From the NCBI GenBank assembly GCA_035771165.1, contig JAWNZC010000254.1, positions 1,236,001 to 1,300,000 of the forward strand: 64,000 bases of DNA, read 5' to 3'. The position numbers and the translations under genes are program-made. The notes below the pieces were generated by a model. The model did no database searches. It saw nothing but the letters and a program-made list of their open reading frames with translations, and was not told where the DNA came from. Below, in pieces: positions 9,274 through 21,708 of this stretch (positions are counted from its first letter, which is position 1; the number at the start of each line of letters is the position of its first letter). Origin of the DNA: Paragorgia papillata (lineage: Eukaryota; Cnidaria; Anthozoa; Scleralcyonacea; Coralliidae).

Positions 9274-10040
9274 GATTTGGTATTTGGGCTATAGATTTAG
9301 TTAGGGTTCGAATTGGAGAATAGGACAACTACCATTGGATAGAGCTCGACCCGCGCTTTCGAATGATATGTTACACGACCCATATCGGAGTACTTTTAAA
9401 TTTTACTATTTTCGGTTGCGGTTAACCTAGGGTTAGAGTTAGGGTTAGACTAGGGTTAGGGTTAGATTTGGTATTTGGGCTATAGATTTAGTTAGGGTTC
9501 GAATTGGAGAATAGGACAACTACCATTGGATAGAGCTCGACGCGCGCTTTCGAATGATATGTTACACGACCCATATCGGAGTACTTTTAAAATTTTACTA
9601 TTTTCGGTTGCGGTTAACCTAGGGTTAGAGTTAGGGTTAGACTAGGGTTAGGGTTAGATTTGGTATTTGGGCTATAGATTTAGTTAGGGTTCGAATTGGA
9701 GAATAGGACAACTACCATTGGATAGAGCTCGACGCGCGCTTTCGAATGATATGTTACACGACCCATATCGGAGTACTTTTAAAATTTTACTATTTTCGGT
9801 TGTGGTTAACCTAGGGTTAGAGTTAGGGTTAGACTAGGGTTAGGGTTAGATTTGGTATTTGGGCTATAGATTTAGTTAGGGTTCGAATTGGAGAATAGGA
9901 CAACTACCATTGGATAGAGCTCGACGCGCGCTTTCGAATGATATGTTACACGACCCATATCGGAGTACTTTTAAAATTTTACTATTTTCGGTTGTGGTTA
10001 ACCTAGGGTTAGAGTTAGGGTTAGACTAGGGTTAGGGTTA
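9274..10040 (+). repeat. Tetrameric higher-order repeat, copy 2 (767 bp)
   Basis: Units start at 9274 (191 bp, same one-base loss and GACCCGCG), 9465, 9657 and 9849. The first two match copy 1. The third and fourth carry TTGTGG, and the fourth has the ordinary TTAGAG linker instead of the AACGTAGGG form, so the copies have diverged or been partly converted. Confidence 0.85.
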
Positions 10041-10983
10041 GATTTGGTATTTGGGCTATAGATTTAGTTAGGGTTCGAATTGGAGAATAGGACAACTACC
10101 ATTGGATAGAGCTCGACGCGCGCTTTCCAATGATATGTTACACGACCCATATCGGAGTACTTTTAAAATTTTACTATTTTCGGTTGCGGTTAACCTAGGG
10201 TTAGGGTTAGGGTTAAACTAGGGTTAGGGTTAGATTTGGTATTTGGGCTATAGATTTAGTTAGGGTTCGAATTGGAGAATAGGACAACTACCATTGGATA
10301 GAGCTCGACGCGCGCTTTCCAATGATATGTTACACGACCCATATCGGAGTATTTTTAAAATTCTACTATTTTCGGTTGCGGTTAACCTAGGGTTAGAGTT
10401 AAGGTTAGACTAGGGTTAGGGTTAGATTTGGTATTTGGGCTATAGATTTAGTTAGGGTTCGAATTGGAGAATAGGACAACTACCATTGGATAGAGCTCGA
10501 CGCGCGCTTTCGAATGATATGTTACACGACCCATATCGGAGTACTTTTAAAATTTTACTATTTTCGGTTGCGGTTAACGTAGGGTTAGGGTTAGGGTTAA
10601 ACTAGGGTTAGGGTTAGATTTGGAATTTGGGCTATAGATTTAGTTAGGGTTCGAATTGGAGAATAGGACAACTACCATTGGATAGAGCTCGACCCGCGCT
10701 TTCGAATGATATGTTACACGACCCATATCGGAGTACTTTTAAAATTTTACTATTTTCGGTTGCGGTTAACCTAGTGTTAGAGTTAGGGTTAGACTAGGGT
10801 TAGGGTTAGATTTGGTATTTGGGCTATAGATTTAGTTAGGGTTCGAATTGGAGAATAGGACAACTACCATTGGATAGAGCTCGACGCGCGCTTTCGAATG
10901 ATATGTTACACGACCCATATCGGAGTACTTTTAAAATTTTACTATTTTCGGTTGCGGTTAACCTAGGGTTAGAGTTAGGGTTA
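10041..10983 (+). repeat. Five-unit block, copy 1 (943 bp)
   Basis: Units at 10041 and 10233 carry TTTCCAAT. The one at 10233 also has GTATTTTTAAAATTC and a GTTAAGG linker. Units at 10425 (AACGTAGGG), 10617 (GATTTGGAATTT, GACCCGCG, CCTAGTG) and 10809 (175 bp) follow. Order and linkers match 14417-15353. Confidence 0.85.
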
Positions 10984-13900
10984 GATTTGGTATTTGGGCT
11001 ATAGATTTAGTTAGGGTTCGAATTGGAGAATAGGACAACTACCATTGGATAGAGCTCGACGCGCGCTTTCGAATGATATGTTACACGACCCATATCGGAG
11101 TACTTTTAAAATTTTACTATTTTCGGTTGCGGTTAACGTAGGGTTAGGGTTAGGGTTAAACTAGGGTTAGGGTTAGATTTGGTATTTGGGCTATAGATTT
11201 AGTTAGGGTTCGAATTGGAGAATAGGACAACTACCATTGGATAGAGCTCGACGCGCGCTTTCGAATGATATGTTACACGACCCATATCGGAGTACTTTTA
11301 AAATTTTACTATTTTCGGTTGCGGTTAACGTAGGGTTAGGGTTAGGGTTAAACTAGGGTTAGGGTTAGATTTGGTATTTGGGCTATAGATTTAGTTAGGG
11401 TTCGAATTGGAGAATAGGACAACTACCATTGGATAGAGCTCGACGCGCGCTTTCGAATGATATGTTACACGACCCATATCGGAGTACTTTTAAAATTTTA
11501 CTATTTTCGGTTGCGGTTAACGTAGGGTTAGGGTTAGGGTTAAACTAGGGTTAGGGTTAGATTTGGTATTTGGGCTATAGATTTAGTTAGGGTTCGAATT
11601 GGAGAATAGGACAACTACCATTGGATAGAGCTCGACCCGCGCTTTCGAATGATATGTTACACGACCCATATCGGAGTACTTTTAAAATTTTACTATTTTC
11701 GGTTGCGGTTAACCTAGGGTTAGAGTTAGGGTTAGAGTTAGGGTTAGATTTGGTATTTGGGCTATAGATTTAGTTAGGGTTCGAATTGGAGAATAGGACA
11801 ACTACCATTGGATAGAGCTCGACGCGCGCTTTCGAATGATATGTTACACGACCCATATCGGAGTACTTTTAAAATTTTACTATTTTCGGTTGCGGTTAAC
11901 CTAGGGTTAGGGTTAGGGTTAAACTAGGGTTAGGGTTAGATTTGGTATTTGGGCTATAGATTTAGTTAGGGTTCGAATTGGAGAATAGGACAACTACCAT
12001 TGGATAGAGCTCGACGCGCGCTTTCGAATGATATGTTACACGACCCATATCGGAGTACTTTTAAAATTTTACTATTTTCGGTTGCGGTTAACGTAGGGTT
12101 AGGGTTAGGGTTAAACTAGGGTTAGGGTTAGATTTGGTATTTGGGCTATAGATTTAGTTAGGGTTCGAATTGGAGAATAGGACAACTACCATTGGATAGA
12201 GCTCGACGCGCGCTTTCGAGTGATATGTTACACGACCCATATCGGAGTACTTTTAAAATTTTACTATTTTCGGTTGCGGTTAACCTAGGGTTAGAGTTAG
12301 GGTTAGACTAGGGTTAGGGTTAGATTTGGTATTTGGGCTATAGATTTAGTTAGGGTTCGAATTGGAGAATAGGACAACTACCATTGGATAGAGCTCGACG
12401 CGCGCTTTCGAATGATATGTTACACGACCCATATCGGAGTACTTTTAAAATTTTACTATTTTCGGTTGCGGTTAACGTAGGGTTAGGGTTAGGGTTAAAC
12501 TAGGGTTAGGGTTAGATTTGGTATTTGGGCTATAGATTTAGTTAGGGTTCGAATTGGAGAATAGGACAACTACCATTGGATAGAGCTCGACGCGCGCTTT
12601 CGAATGATATGTTACACGACCCATATCGGAGTACTTTTAAAATTTTACTATTTTCGGTTGCGGTTAACGTAGGGTTAGGGTTAGGGTTAAACTAGGGTTA
12701 GGGTTAGATTTGGTATTTGGGCTATAGATTTAGTTAGGGTTCGAATTGGAGAATAGGACAACTACCATTGGATAGAGCTCGACGCGCGCTTTCGAGTGAT
12801 ATGTTACACGACCCATATCGGAGTACTTTTAAAATTTTACTATTTTCGGTTGTGGTTAACCTAGGGTTAGAGTTAGGGTTAGACTAGGGTTAGGGTTAGA
12901 TTTGGTATTTGGGCTATAGATTTAGTTAGGGTTCGAATTGGAGAATAGGACAACTACCATTGGATAGAGCTCGACGCGCGCTTTCGAATGATATGTTACA
13001 CGACCCATATCGGAGTACTTTTAAAATTTTACTATTTTCGGTTGCGGTTAACCTAGGGTTAGAGTTAGGGTTAGACTAGGGTTAGGGTTAGATTTGGTAT
13101 TTGGGCTATAGATTTAGTTAGGGTTCGAATTGGAGAATAGGACAACTACCATTGGATAGAGCTCGACGCGCGCTTTCCAATGATATGTTACACGACCCAT
13201 ATCGGAGTACTTTTAAAATTTTACTATTTTCGGTTGCGGTTAACGTAGGGTTAGGGTTAAACTAGGGTTAGGGTTAGATTTGGTATTTGGGCTATAGATT
13301 TAGTTAGGGTTCGAATTGGAGAATAGGACAACTACCATTGGATAGAGCTCGACGCGCGCTTTCGAATGATATGTTACACGACCCATATCGGAGTACTTTT
13401 AAAATTTTACTATTTTCGGTTGCGGTTAACGTAGGGTTAGGGTTAAACTAGGGTTAGGGTTAGATTTGGAATTTGGGCTATAGATTTAGTTAGGGTTCGA
13501 ATTGGAGAATAGGACAACTACCATTGGATAGAGCTCGACCCGCGCTTTCGAATGATATGTTACACGACCCATATCGGAGTACTTTTAAAATTTTACTATT
13601 TTCGGTTGCGGTTAACCTAGGGTTAGGGTTAGACTAGGGTTAGGGTTAGATTGGGTATTTGGGCTATAGATTTAGTTAGGGTTCGAATTGGAGAATAGGA
13701 CAACTACCATTGGATAGAGCTCGACGCGCGCTTTCGAATGATATGTTACACGACCCATATCGGAGTACTTTTAAAATTTTACTATTTTCGGTTGCGGTTA
13801 ACCTAGGGTTAGAGTTAGGGTTAGACTAGGGTTAGGGTTAGATTTGGTATTTGGGCTATAGATTTAGTTAGGGTTCGAATTGGAGAATAGGACAACTACC

Positions 13901-14416
13901 ATTGGATAGAGCTCGACGCGCGCTTTCGAATGATATGTTACACGACCCATATCGGAGTACTTTTAAAATTTTACTATTTTCGGTTGCGGTTAACGTAGGG
14001 TTAGAGTTAGGGTTAGACTAGGGTTAGGGTTAGATTTGGTATTTGGGCTATAGATTTAGTTAGGGTTCGAATTGGAGAATAGGACAACTACCATTGGATA
14101 GAGCTCGACGCGCGCTTTCGAATGATATGTTACACGACCCATATCGGAGTACTTTTAAAATTTTACTATTTTCGGTTGCGGTTAACGTAGGGTTAGGGTT
14201 AGGGTTAAACTAGGGTTAGGGTTAGATTTGGTATTTGGGCTATAGATTTAGTTAGGGTTCGAATTGGAGAATAGGACAACTACCATTGGATAGAGCTCGA
14301 CCCGCGCTTTCGAATGATATGTTACACGACCCATATCGGAGTACTTTTAAAATTTTACTATTTTCGGTTGCGGTTAACCTAGTGTTAGAGTTAGGGTTAG
14401 ACTAGGGTTAGGGTTA

Positions 14417-15353
14417 GATTTGGTATTTGGGCTATAGATTTAGTTAGGGTTCGAATTGGAGAATAGGACAACTACCATTGGATAGAGCTCGACGCGCGCT
14501 TTCGAATGATATGTTACACGACCCATATCGGAGTACTTTTAAAATTTTACTATTTTCGGTTGCGGTTAACCTAGGGTTAGGGTTAGGGTTAAACTAGGGT
14601 TAGGGTTAGATTTGGTATTTGGGCTATAGATTTAGTTAGGGTTCGAATTGGAGAATAGGACAACTACCATTGGATAGAGCTCGACGCGCGCTTTCGAATG
14701 ATATGTTACACGACCCATATCGGAGTACTTTTAAAATTTTACTATTTTCGGTTGCGGTTAACCTAGGGTTAGAGTTAAGGTTAGACTAGGGTTAGGGTTA
14801 GATTTGGTATTTGGGCTATAGATTTAGTTAGGGTTCGAATTGGAGAATAGGACAACTACCATTGGATAGAGCTCGACGCGCGCTTTCGAATGATATGTTA
14901 CACGACCCATATCGGAGTACTTTTAAAATTTTACTATTTTCGGTTGCGGTTAACGTAGGGTTAGGGTTAAACTAGGGTTAGGGTTAGATTTGGAATTTGG
15001 GCTATAGATTTAGTTAGGGTTCGAATTGGAGAATAGGACAACTACCATTGGATAGAGCTCGACCCGCGCTTTCGAATGATATGTTACACGACCCATATCG
15101 GAGTACTTTTAAAATTTTACTATTTTCGGTTGCGGTTAACCTAGTGTTAGAGTTAGGGTTAGACTAGGGTTAGGGTTAGATTTGGTATTTGGGCTATAGA
15201 TTTAGTTAGGGTTCGAATTGGAGAATAGGACAACTACCATTGGATAGAGCTCGACGCGCGCTTTCGAATGATATGTTACACGACCCATATCGGAGTACTT
15301 TTAAAATTTTACTATTTTCGGTTGCGGTTAACCTAGGGTTAGAGTTAGGGTTA
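14417..15353 (+). repeat. Five-unit block, copy 2 (937 bp)
   Basis: Units start at 14417, 14609, 14801 (186 bp), 14987 (GATTTGGAATTT, GACCCGCG, CCTAGTG) and 15179 (175 bp). The 6-bp difference from copy 1 comes from one missing hexamer in the third unit. The TTTCCAAT changes of copy 1 are absent here. Confidence 0.85.
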
Positions 15354-15569
15354 GATTTGGTATTTGGTATTTGGGCTATAGATTTAGTTAGGGTTCGAAT
15401 TGGAGAATAGGACAACTACCATTGGATAGAGCTCGACGCGCGCTTTCGAATGATATGTTACACGACCCATATCGGAGTACTTTTAAAATTTTACTATTTT
15501 CGGTTGCGGTTAACCTAGGGTTAGGGTTAGGGTTAAACTAGGGTTAGGGTTAGACTAGGGTTAGGGTTA
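15354..15569 (+). repeat. Longest monomer, 216 bp, with a 7-bp core duplication
   Basis: The unit begins with TATTTGG duplicated (GTATTTGGTATTTGGGC), adding 7 bp in the core. Its linker is also 17 bp longer than usual, equal to two hexamers plus a pentamer. It directly follows a unit whose linker is 17 bp shorter, which looks like the reciprocal outcome of one misaligned event. Confidence 0.85.
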
Positions 15570-18500
15570 GATTTGGTATTTGGGCTATAGATTTAGTTAG
15601 GGTTCGAATTGGAGAATAGGACAACTACCATTGGATAGAGCTCGACGCGCGCTTTCGAATGATATGTTACACGACCCATATCGGAGTACTTTTAAAATTT
15701 TACTATTTTCGGTTGCGGTTAACCTAGGGTTAGGGTTAGGGTTAAACTAGGGTTAGGGTTAGATTTGGTATTTGGGCTATAGATTTAGTTAGGGTTCGAA
15801 TTGGAGAATAGGACAACTACCATTGGATAGAGCTCGACGCGCGCTTTCGAATGATATGTTACACGACCCATATCGGAGTACTTTTAAAATTTTACTATTT
15901 TCGGTTGCGGTTAACCTAGGGTTAGAGTTAGGGTTAGACTAGGGTTAGGGTTAGATTTGGTATTTGGGCTATAGATTTAGTTAGGGTTCGAATTGGAGAA
16001 TAGGACAACTACCATTGGATAGAGCTCGACGCGCGCTTTCGAATGATATGTTACACGACCCATATCGGAGTACTTTTAAAATTTTACTATTTTCGGTTGC
16101 GGTTAACGTAGGGTTAGGGTTAGGGTTAAACTAGGGTTAGGGTTAGATTTGGTATTTGGGCTATAGATTTAGTTAGGGTTCGAATTGGAGAATAGGACAA
16201 CTACCATTGGATAGAGCTCGACGCGCGCTTTCGAATGATATGTTACACGACCCATATCGGAGTACTTTTAAAATTTTACTATTTTCGGTTGTGGTTAACC
16301 TAGGGTTAGAGTTAGGGTTAGACTAGGGTTAGGGTTAGATTTGGTATTTGGGCTATAGATTTAGTTAGGGTTCGAATTGGAGAATAGGACAACTACCATT
16401 GGATAGAGCTCGACGCGCGCTTTCGAATGATATGTTACACGACCCATATCGGAGTACTTTTAAAATTTTACTATTTTCGGTTGCGGTTAACCTAGGGTTA
16501 GGGTTAGGGTTAAACTAGGGTTAGGGTTAGATTTGGTATTTGGGCTATAGATTTAGTTAGGGTTCGAATTGGAGAATAGGACAACTACCATTGGATAGAG
16601 CTCGACGCGCGCTTTCGAATGATATGTTACACGACCCATATCGGAGTACTTTTAAAATTTTACTATTTTCGGTTGCGGTTAACCTAGGGTTAGAGTTAAG
16701 GTTAGACTAGGGTTAGGGTTAGATTTGGTATTTGGGCTATAGATTTAGTTAGGGTTCGAATTGGAGAATAGGACAACTACCATTGGATAGAGCTCGACGC
16801 GCGCTTTCGAATGATATGTTACACGACCCATATCGGAGTACTTTTAAAATTTTACTATTTTCGGTTGCGGTTAACGTAGGGTTAGGGTTAGGGTTAGACT
16901 AGGGTTAGGGTTAGATTTGGTATTTGGGCTATAGATTTAGTTAGGGTTCGAATTGGAGAATAGGACAACTACCATTGGATAGAGCTCGACCCGCGCTTTC
17001 GAATGATATGTTACACGACCCATATCGGAGTACTTTTAAAATTTTACTATTTTCGGTTGCGGTTAACGTAGGGTTAGGGTTAAACTAGGGTTAGGGTTAG
17101 ATTTGGTATTTGGGCTATAGATTTAGTTAGGGTTCGAATTGGAGAATAGGACAACTACCATTGGATAGAGCTCGACGCGCGCTTTCGAATGATATGTTAC
17201 ACGACCCATATCGGAGTACTTTTAAAATTTTACTATTTTCGGTTGCGGTTAACCTAGGGTTAGGGTTAGGGTTAAACTAGGGTTAGGGTTAGATTTGGTA
17301 TTTGGGCTATAGATTTAGTTAGGGTTCGAATTGGAGAATAGGACAACTACCATTGGATAGAGCTCGACGCGCGCTTTCGAATGATATGTTACACGACCCA
17401 TATCGGAGTACTTTTAAAATTTTACTATTTTCGGTTGCGGTTAACCTAGGGTTAGGGTTAGGGTTAAACTAGGGTTAGGGTTAGATTTGGTATTTGGGCT
17501 ATAGATTTAGTTAGGGTTCGAATTGGAGAATAGGACAACTACCATTGGATAGAGCTCGACGCGCGCTTTCGAATGATATGTTACACGACCCATATCGGAG
17601 TACTTTTAAAATTTTACTATTTTCGGTTGCGGTTAACCTAGGGTTAGGGTTAGGGTTAAACTAGGGTTAGGGTTAGATTTGGTATTTGGGCTATAGATTT
17701 AGTTAGGGTTCGAATTGGAGAATAGGACAACTACCATTGGATAGAGCTCGACGCGCGCTTTCGAATGATATGTTACACGACCCATATCGGAGTACTTTTA
17801 AAATTTTACTATTTTCGGTTGCGGTTAACCTAGGGTTAGAGTTAGGGTTAGACTAGGGTTAGGGTTAGATTTGGTATTTGGGCTATAGATTTAGTTAGGG
17901 TTCGAATTGGAGAATAGGACAACTACCATTGGATAGAGCTCGACGCGCGCTTTCGAATGATATGTTACACGACCCATATCGGAGTACTTTTAAAATTTTA
18001 CTATTTTCGGTTGCGGTTAACCTAGGGTTAGAGTTAGGGTTAGACTAGGGTTAGGGTTAGATTTGGTATTTGGGCTATAGATTTAGTTAGGGTTCGAATT
18101 GGAGAATAGGACAACTACCATTGGATAGAGCTCGACGCGCGCTTTCCAATGATATGTTACACGACCCATATCGGAGTACTTTTAAAATTTTACTATTTTC
18201 GGTTGCGGTTAACCTAGGGTTAGAGTTAGGGTTAGACTAGGGTTAGGGTTAGATTTGGTATTTGGGCTATAGATTTAGTTAGGGTTCGAATTGGAGAATA
18301 GGACAACTACCATTGGATAGAGCTCGACGCGCGCTTTCGAATGATATGTTACACGACCCATATCGGAGTACTTTTAAAATTTTACTATTTTCGGTTGCGG
18401 TTAACCTAGGGTTAGAGTTAGGGTTAGACTAGGGTTAGGGTTAGATTTGGTATTTGGGCTATAGATTTAGTTAGGGTTCGAATTGGAGAATAGGACAACT

Positions 18501-21500
18501 ACCATTGGATAGAGCTCGACGCGCGCTTTCGAATGATATGTTACACGACCCATATCGGAGTACTTTTAAAATTTTACTATTTTCGGTTGCAGTTAACCTA
18601 GGGTTAGAGTTAGGGTTAGAGTTAGGGTTAGATTTGGTATTTGGGCTATAGATTTAGTTAGGGTTCGAATTGGAGAATAGGACAACTACCATTGGATAGA
18701 GCTCGACGCGCGCTTTCGAATGATATGTTACACGACCCATATCGGAGTACTTTTAAAATTTTACTATTTTCGGTTGCGGTTAACGTAGGGTTAGGGTTAG
18801 GGTTAAACTAGGGTTAGGGTTAGATTTGGTATTTGGGCTATAGATTTAGTTAGGGTTCGAATTGGAGAATAGGACAACTACCATTGGATAGAGCTCGACG
18901 CGCGCTTTCGAATGATATGTTACACGACCCATATCGGAGTACTTTTAAAATTTTACTATTTTCGGTTGCGGTTAACGTAGGGTTAGAGTTAGGGTTAAAC
19001 TAGGGTTAGGGTTAGATTTGGTATTTGGGCTATAGATTTAGTTAGGGTTCGAATTGGAGAATAGGACAACTACCATTGGATAGAGCTCGACGCGCGCTTT
19101 CGAATGATATGTTACACGACCCATATCGGAGTACTTTTAAAATTTTACTATTTTCGGTTGCGGTTAACCTAGGGTTAGAGTTAGGGTTAGACTAGGGTTA
19201 GGGTTAGATTTGGTATTTGGGCTATAGATTTAGTTAGGGTTCGAATTGGAGAATAGGACAACTACCATTGGATAGAGCTCGACGCGCGCTTTCGAATGAT
19301 ATGTTACACGACCCATATCGGAGTACTTTTAAAATTTTACTATTTTCGGTTGCGGTTAACCTAGGGTTAGAGTTAGGGTTAGACTAGGGTTAGGGTTAGA
19401 TTTGGTATTTGGGCTATAGATTTAGTTAGGGTTCGAATTGGAGAATAGGACAACTACCATTGGATAGAGCTCGACGCGCGCTTTCGAATGATATGTTACA
19501 CGACCCATATCGGAGTACTTTTAAAATTTTACTATTTTCGGTTGCGGTTAACCTAGGGTTAGAGTTAGGGTTAGGGTTAAACTAGGGTTAGGGTTAGATT
19601 TGGTATTTGGGCTATAGATTTAGTTAGGGTTCGAATTGGAGAATAGGACAACTACCATTGGATAGAGCTCGACGCGCGCTTTCGAATGATATGTTACACG
19701 ACCCATATCGGAGTACTTTTAAAATTTTACTATTTTCGGTTGCGGTTAACCTAGGGTTAGGGTTAGGGTTAGACTAGGGTTAGGGTTAGATTTGGTATTT
19801 GGGCTATAGATTTAGTTAGGGTTCGAATTGGAGAATAGGACAACTACCATTGGATAGAGCTCGACGCGCGCTTTCGAATGATATGTTACACGACCCATAT
19901 CGGAGTACTTTTAAAATTTTACTATTTTCGGTTGCGGTTAACGTAGGGTTAGGGTTAGGGTTAGACTAGGGTTAGGGTTAGATTTGGTATTTGGGCTATA
20001 GATTTAGTTAGGGTTCGAATTGGAGAATAGGACAACTACCATTGGATAGAGCTCGACGCGCGCTTTCGAATGATATGTTACACGACCCATATCGGAGTAC
20101 TTTTAAAATTTTACTATTTTCGGTTGCGGTTAACCTAGGGTTAGAGTTAGGGTTAGACTAGGGTTAGGGTTAGATTTGGTATTTGGGCTATAGATTTAGT
20201 TAGGGTTCGAATTGGAGAATAGGACAACTACCATTGGATAGAGCTCGACGCGCGCTTTCGAATGATATGTTACACGACCCATATCGGAGTACTTTTAAAA
20301 TTTTACTATTTTCGGTTGCGGTTAACCTAGGGTTAGGGTTAGGGTTAGACTAGGGTTAGGGTTAGATTTGGTATTTGGGCTATAGATTTAGTTAGGGTTC
20401 GAATTGGAGAATAGGACAACTACCATTGGATAGAGCTCGACGCGCGCTTTCGAATGATATGTTACACGACCCATATCGGAGTACTTTTAAAATTTTACTA
20501 TTTTCGGTTGCGGTTAACCTAGGGTTAGGGTTAGGGTTAAACTAGGGTTAGGGTTAGATTTGGTATTTGGGCTATAGATTTAGTTAGGGTTCGAATTGGA
20601 GAATAGGACAACTACCATTGGATAGAGCTCGACGCGCGCTTTCGAATGATATGTTACACGACCCATATCGGAGTACTTTTAAAATTTTACTATTTTCGGT
20701 TGCGGTTAACCTAGGGTTAGAGTTAGGGTTAGACTAGGGTTAGGGTTAGATTTGGTATTTGGGCTATAGATTTAGTTAGGGTTCGAATTGGAGAATAGGA
20801 CAACTACCATTGGATAGAGCTCGACGCGCGCTTTCGAATGATATGTTACACGACCCATATCGGAGTACTTTTAAAATTTTACTATTTTCGGTTGCGGTTA
20901 ACCTAGGGTTAGAGTTAGGGTTAGACTAGGGTTAGGGTTAGATTTGGTATTTGGGCTATAGATTTAGTTAGGGTTCGAATTGGAGAATAGGACAACTACC
21001 ATTGGATAGAGCTCGACGCGCGCTTTCGAATGATATGTTACACGACCCATATCGGAGTACTTTTAAAATTTTACTATTTTCGGTTGCGGTTAACCTAGGG
21101 TTAGAGTTAGGGTTAAGACTAGGGTTAGGGTTAGATTTGGTATTTGGGCTATAGATTTAGTTAGGGTTCGAATTGGAGAATAGGACAACTACCATTGGAT
21201 AGAGCTCGACGCGCGCTTTCGAATGATATGTTACACGACCCATATCGGAGTACTTTTAAAATTTTACTATTTTCGGTTGCGGTTAACCTAGGGTTAGAGT
21301 TAGGGTTAGACTAGGGTTAGGGTTAGATTTGGTATTTGGGCTATAGATTTAGTTAGGGTTCGAATTGGAGAATAGGACAACTACCATTGGATAGAGCTCG
21401 ACGCGCGCTTTCGAATGATATGTTACACGACCCATATCGGAGTACTTTTAAAATTTTACTATTTTCGGTTGCGGTTAACCTAGGGTTAGAGTTAGGGTTA

Positions 21501-21708
21501 GACTAGGGTTAGGGTTAGATTTGGTATTTGGGCTATAGATTTAGTTAGGGTTCGAATTGGAGAATAGGACAACTACCATTGGATAGAGCTCGACGCGCGC
21601 TTTCGAATGATATGTTACACGACCCATATCGGAGTACTTTTAAAATTTTACTATTTTCGGTTGCGGTTAACCTAGGGTTAGAGTTAGGGTTAGACTAGGT
21701 TAGGGTTA
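15570..21708 (+). repeat. Array segment: mostly 192-bp copies, no strong higher-order pattern
   Basis: Nearly all copies are 192 bp. Exceptions are 186 bp at 16914, 187 bp at 18444, 198 bp at 19399, 193 bp at 20941 (GTTAAGAC) and 191 bp at 21518 (CTAGGTTAGGG). Three identical-looking GGTTAAACTAGGG copies lie in a row at 17100, 17292 and 17484. One copy with TTTCCAAT is at 18060. Toward the right the ordinary TTAGAG-linker copy takes over. The GTTAAGG linker is last seen at about 16.7 kb. AACGTAGGG is last seen at about 19.9 kb. Confidence 0.88.

Larger units (their letters stand above)
10041..15353 (+). repeat. Array segment with a repeated five-unit block
   Basis: The five-unit series at 10041-10983 reappears at 14417-15353. 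In each series the third unit has AACGTAGGG, the fourth has GATTTGGAATTT, GACCCGCG and CCTAGTG, and the fifth is 175 bp. Between them lie runs of AACGTAGGG units (10984, 11176, 11368 and others), a 187-bp unit at 11560 and three 186-bp units at 13091, 13277 and 13463. Two units, at 12131 and 12707, share the private change TTTCGAGTGAT 576 bp apart, exactly three monomers. The unit at 13463 also carries GATTTGGAATTT but lacks CCTAGTG. Confidence 0.88.

Noticed and set aside
15206..15415. 69-codon open frame on the minus strand
   Set aside because: It is a reading of the satellite monomer. It is open only because the 175-bp and 216-bp units here shift the frame past the usual stop. There is no coding signal, and near-identical peptides appear wherever linker length changes.
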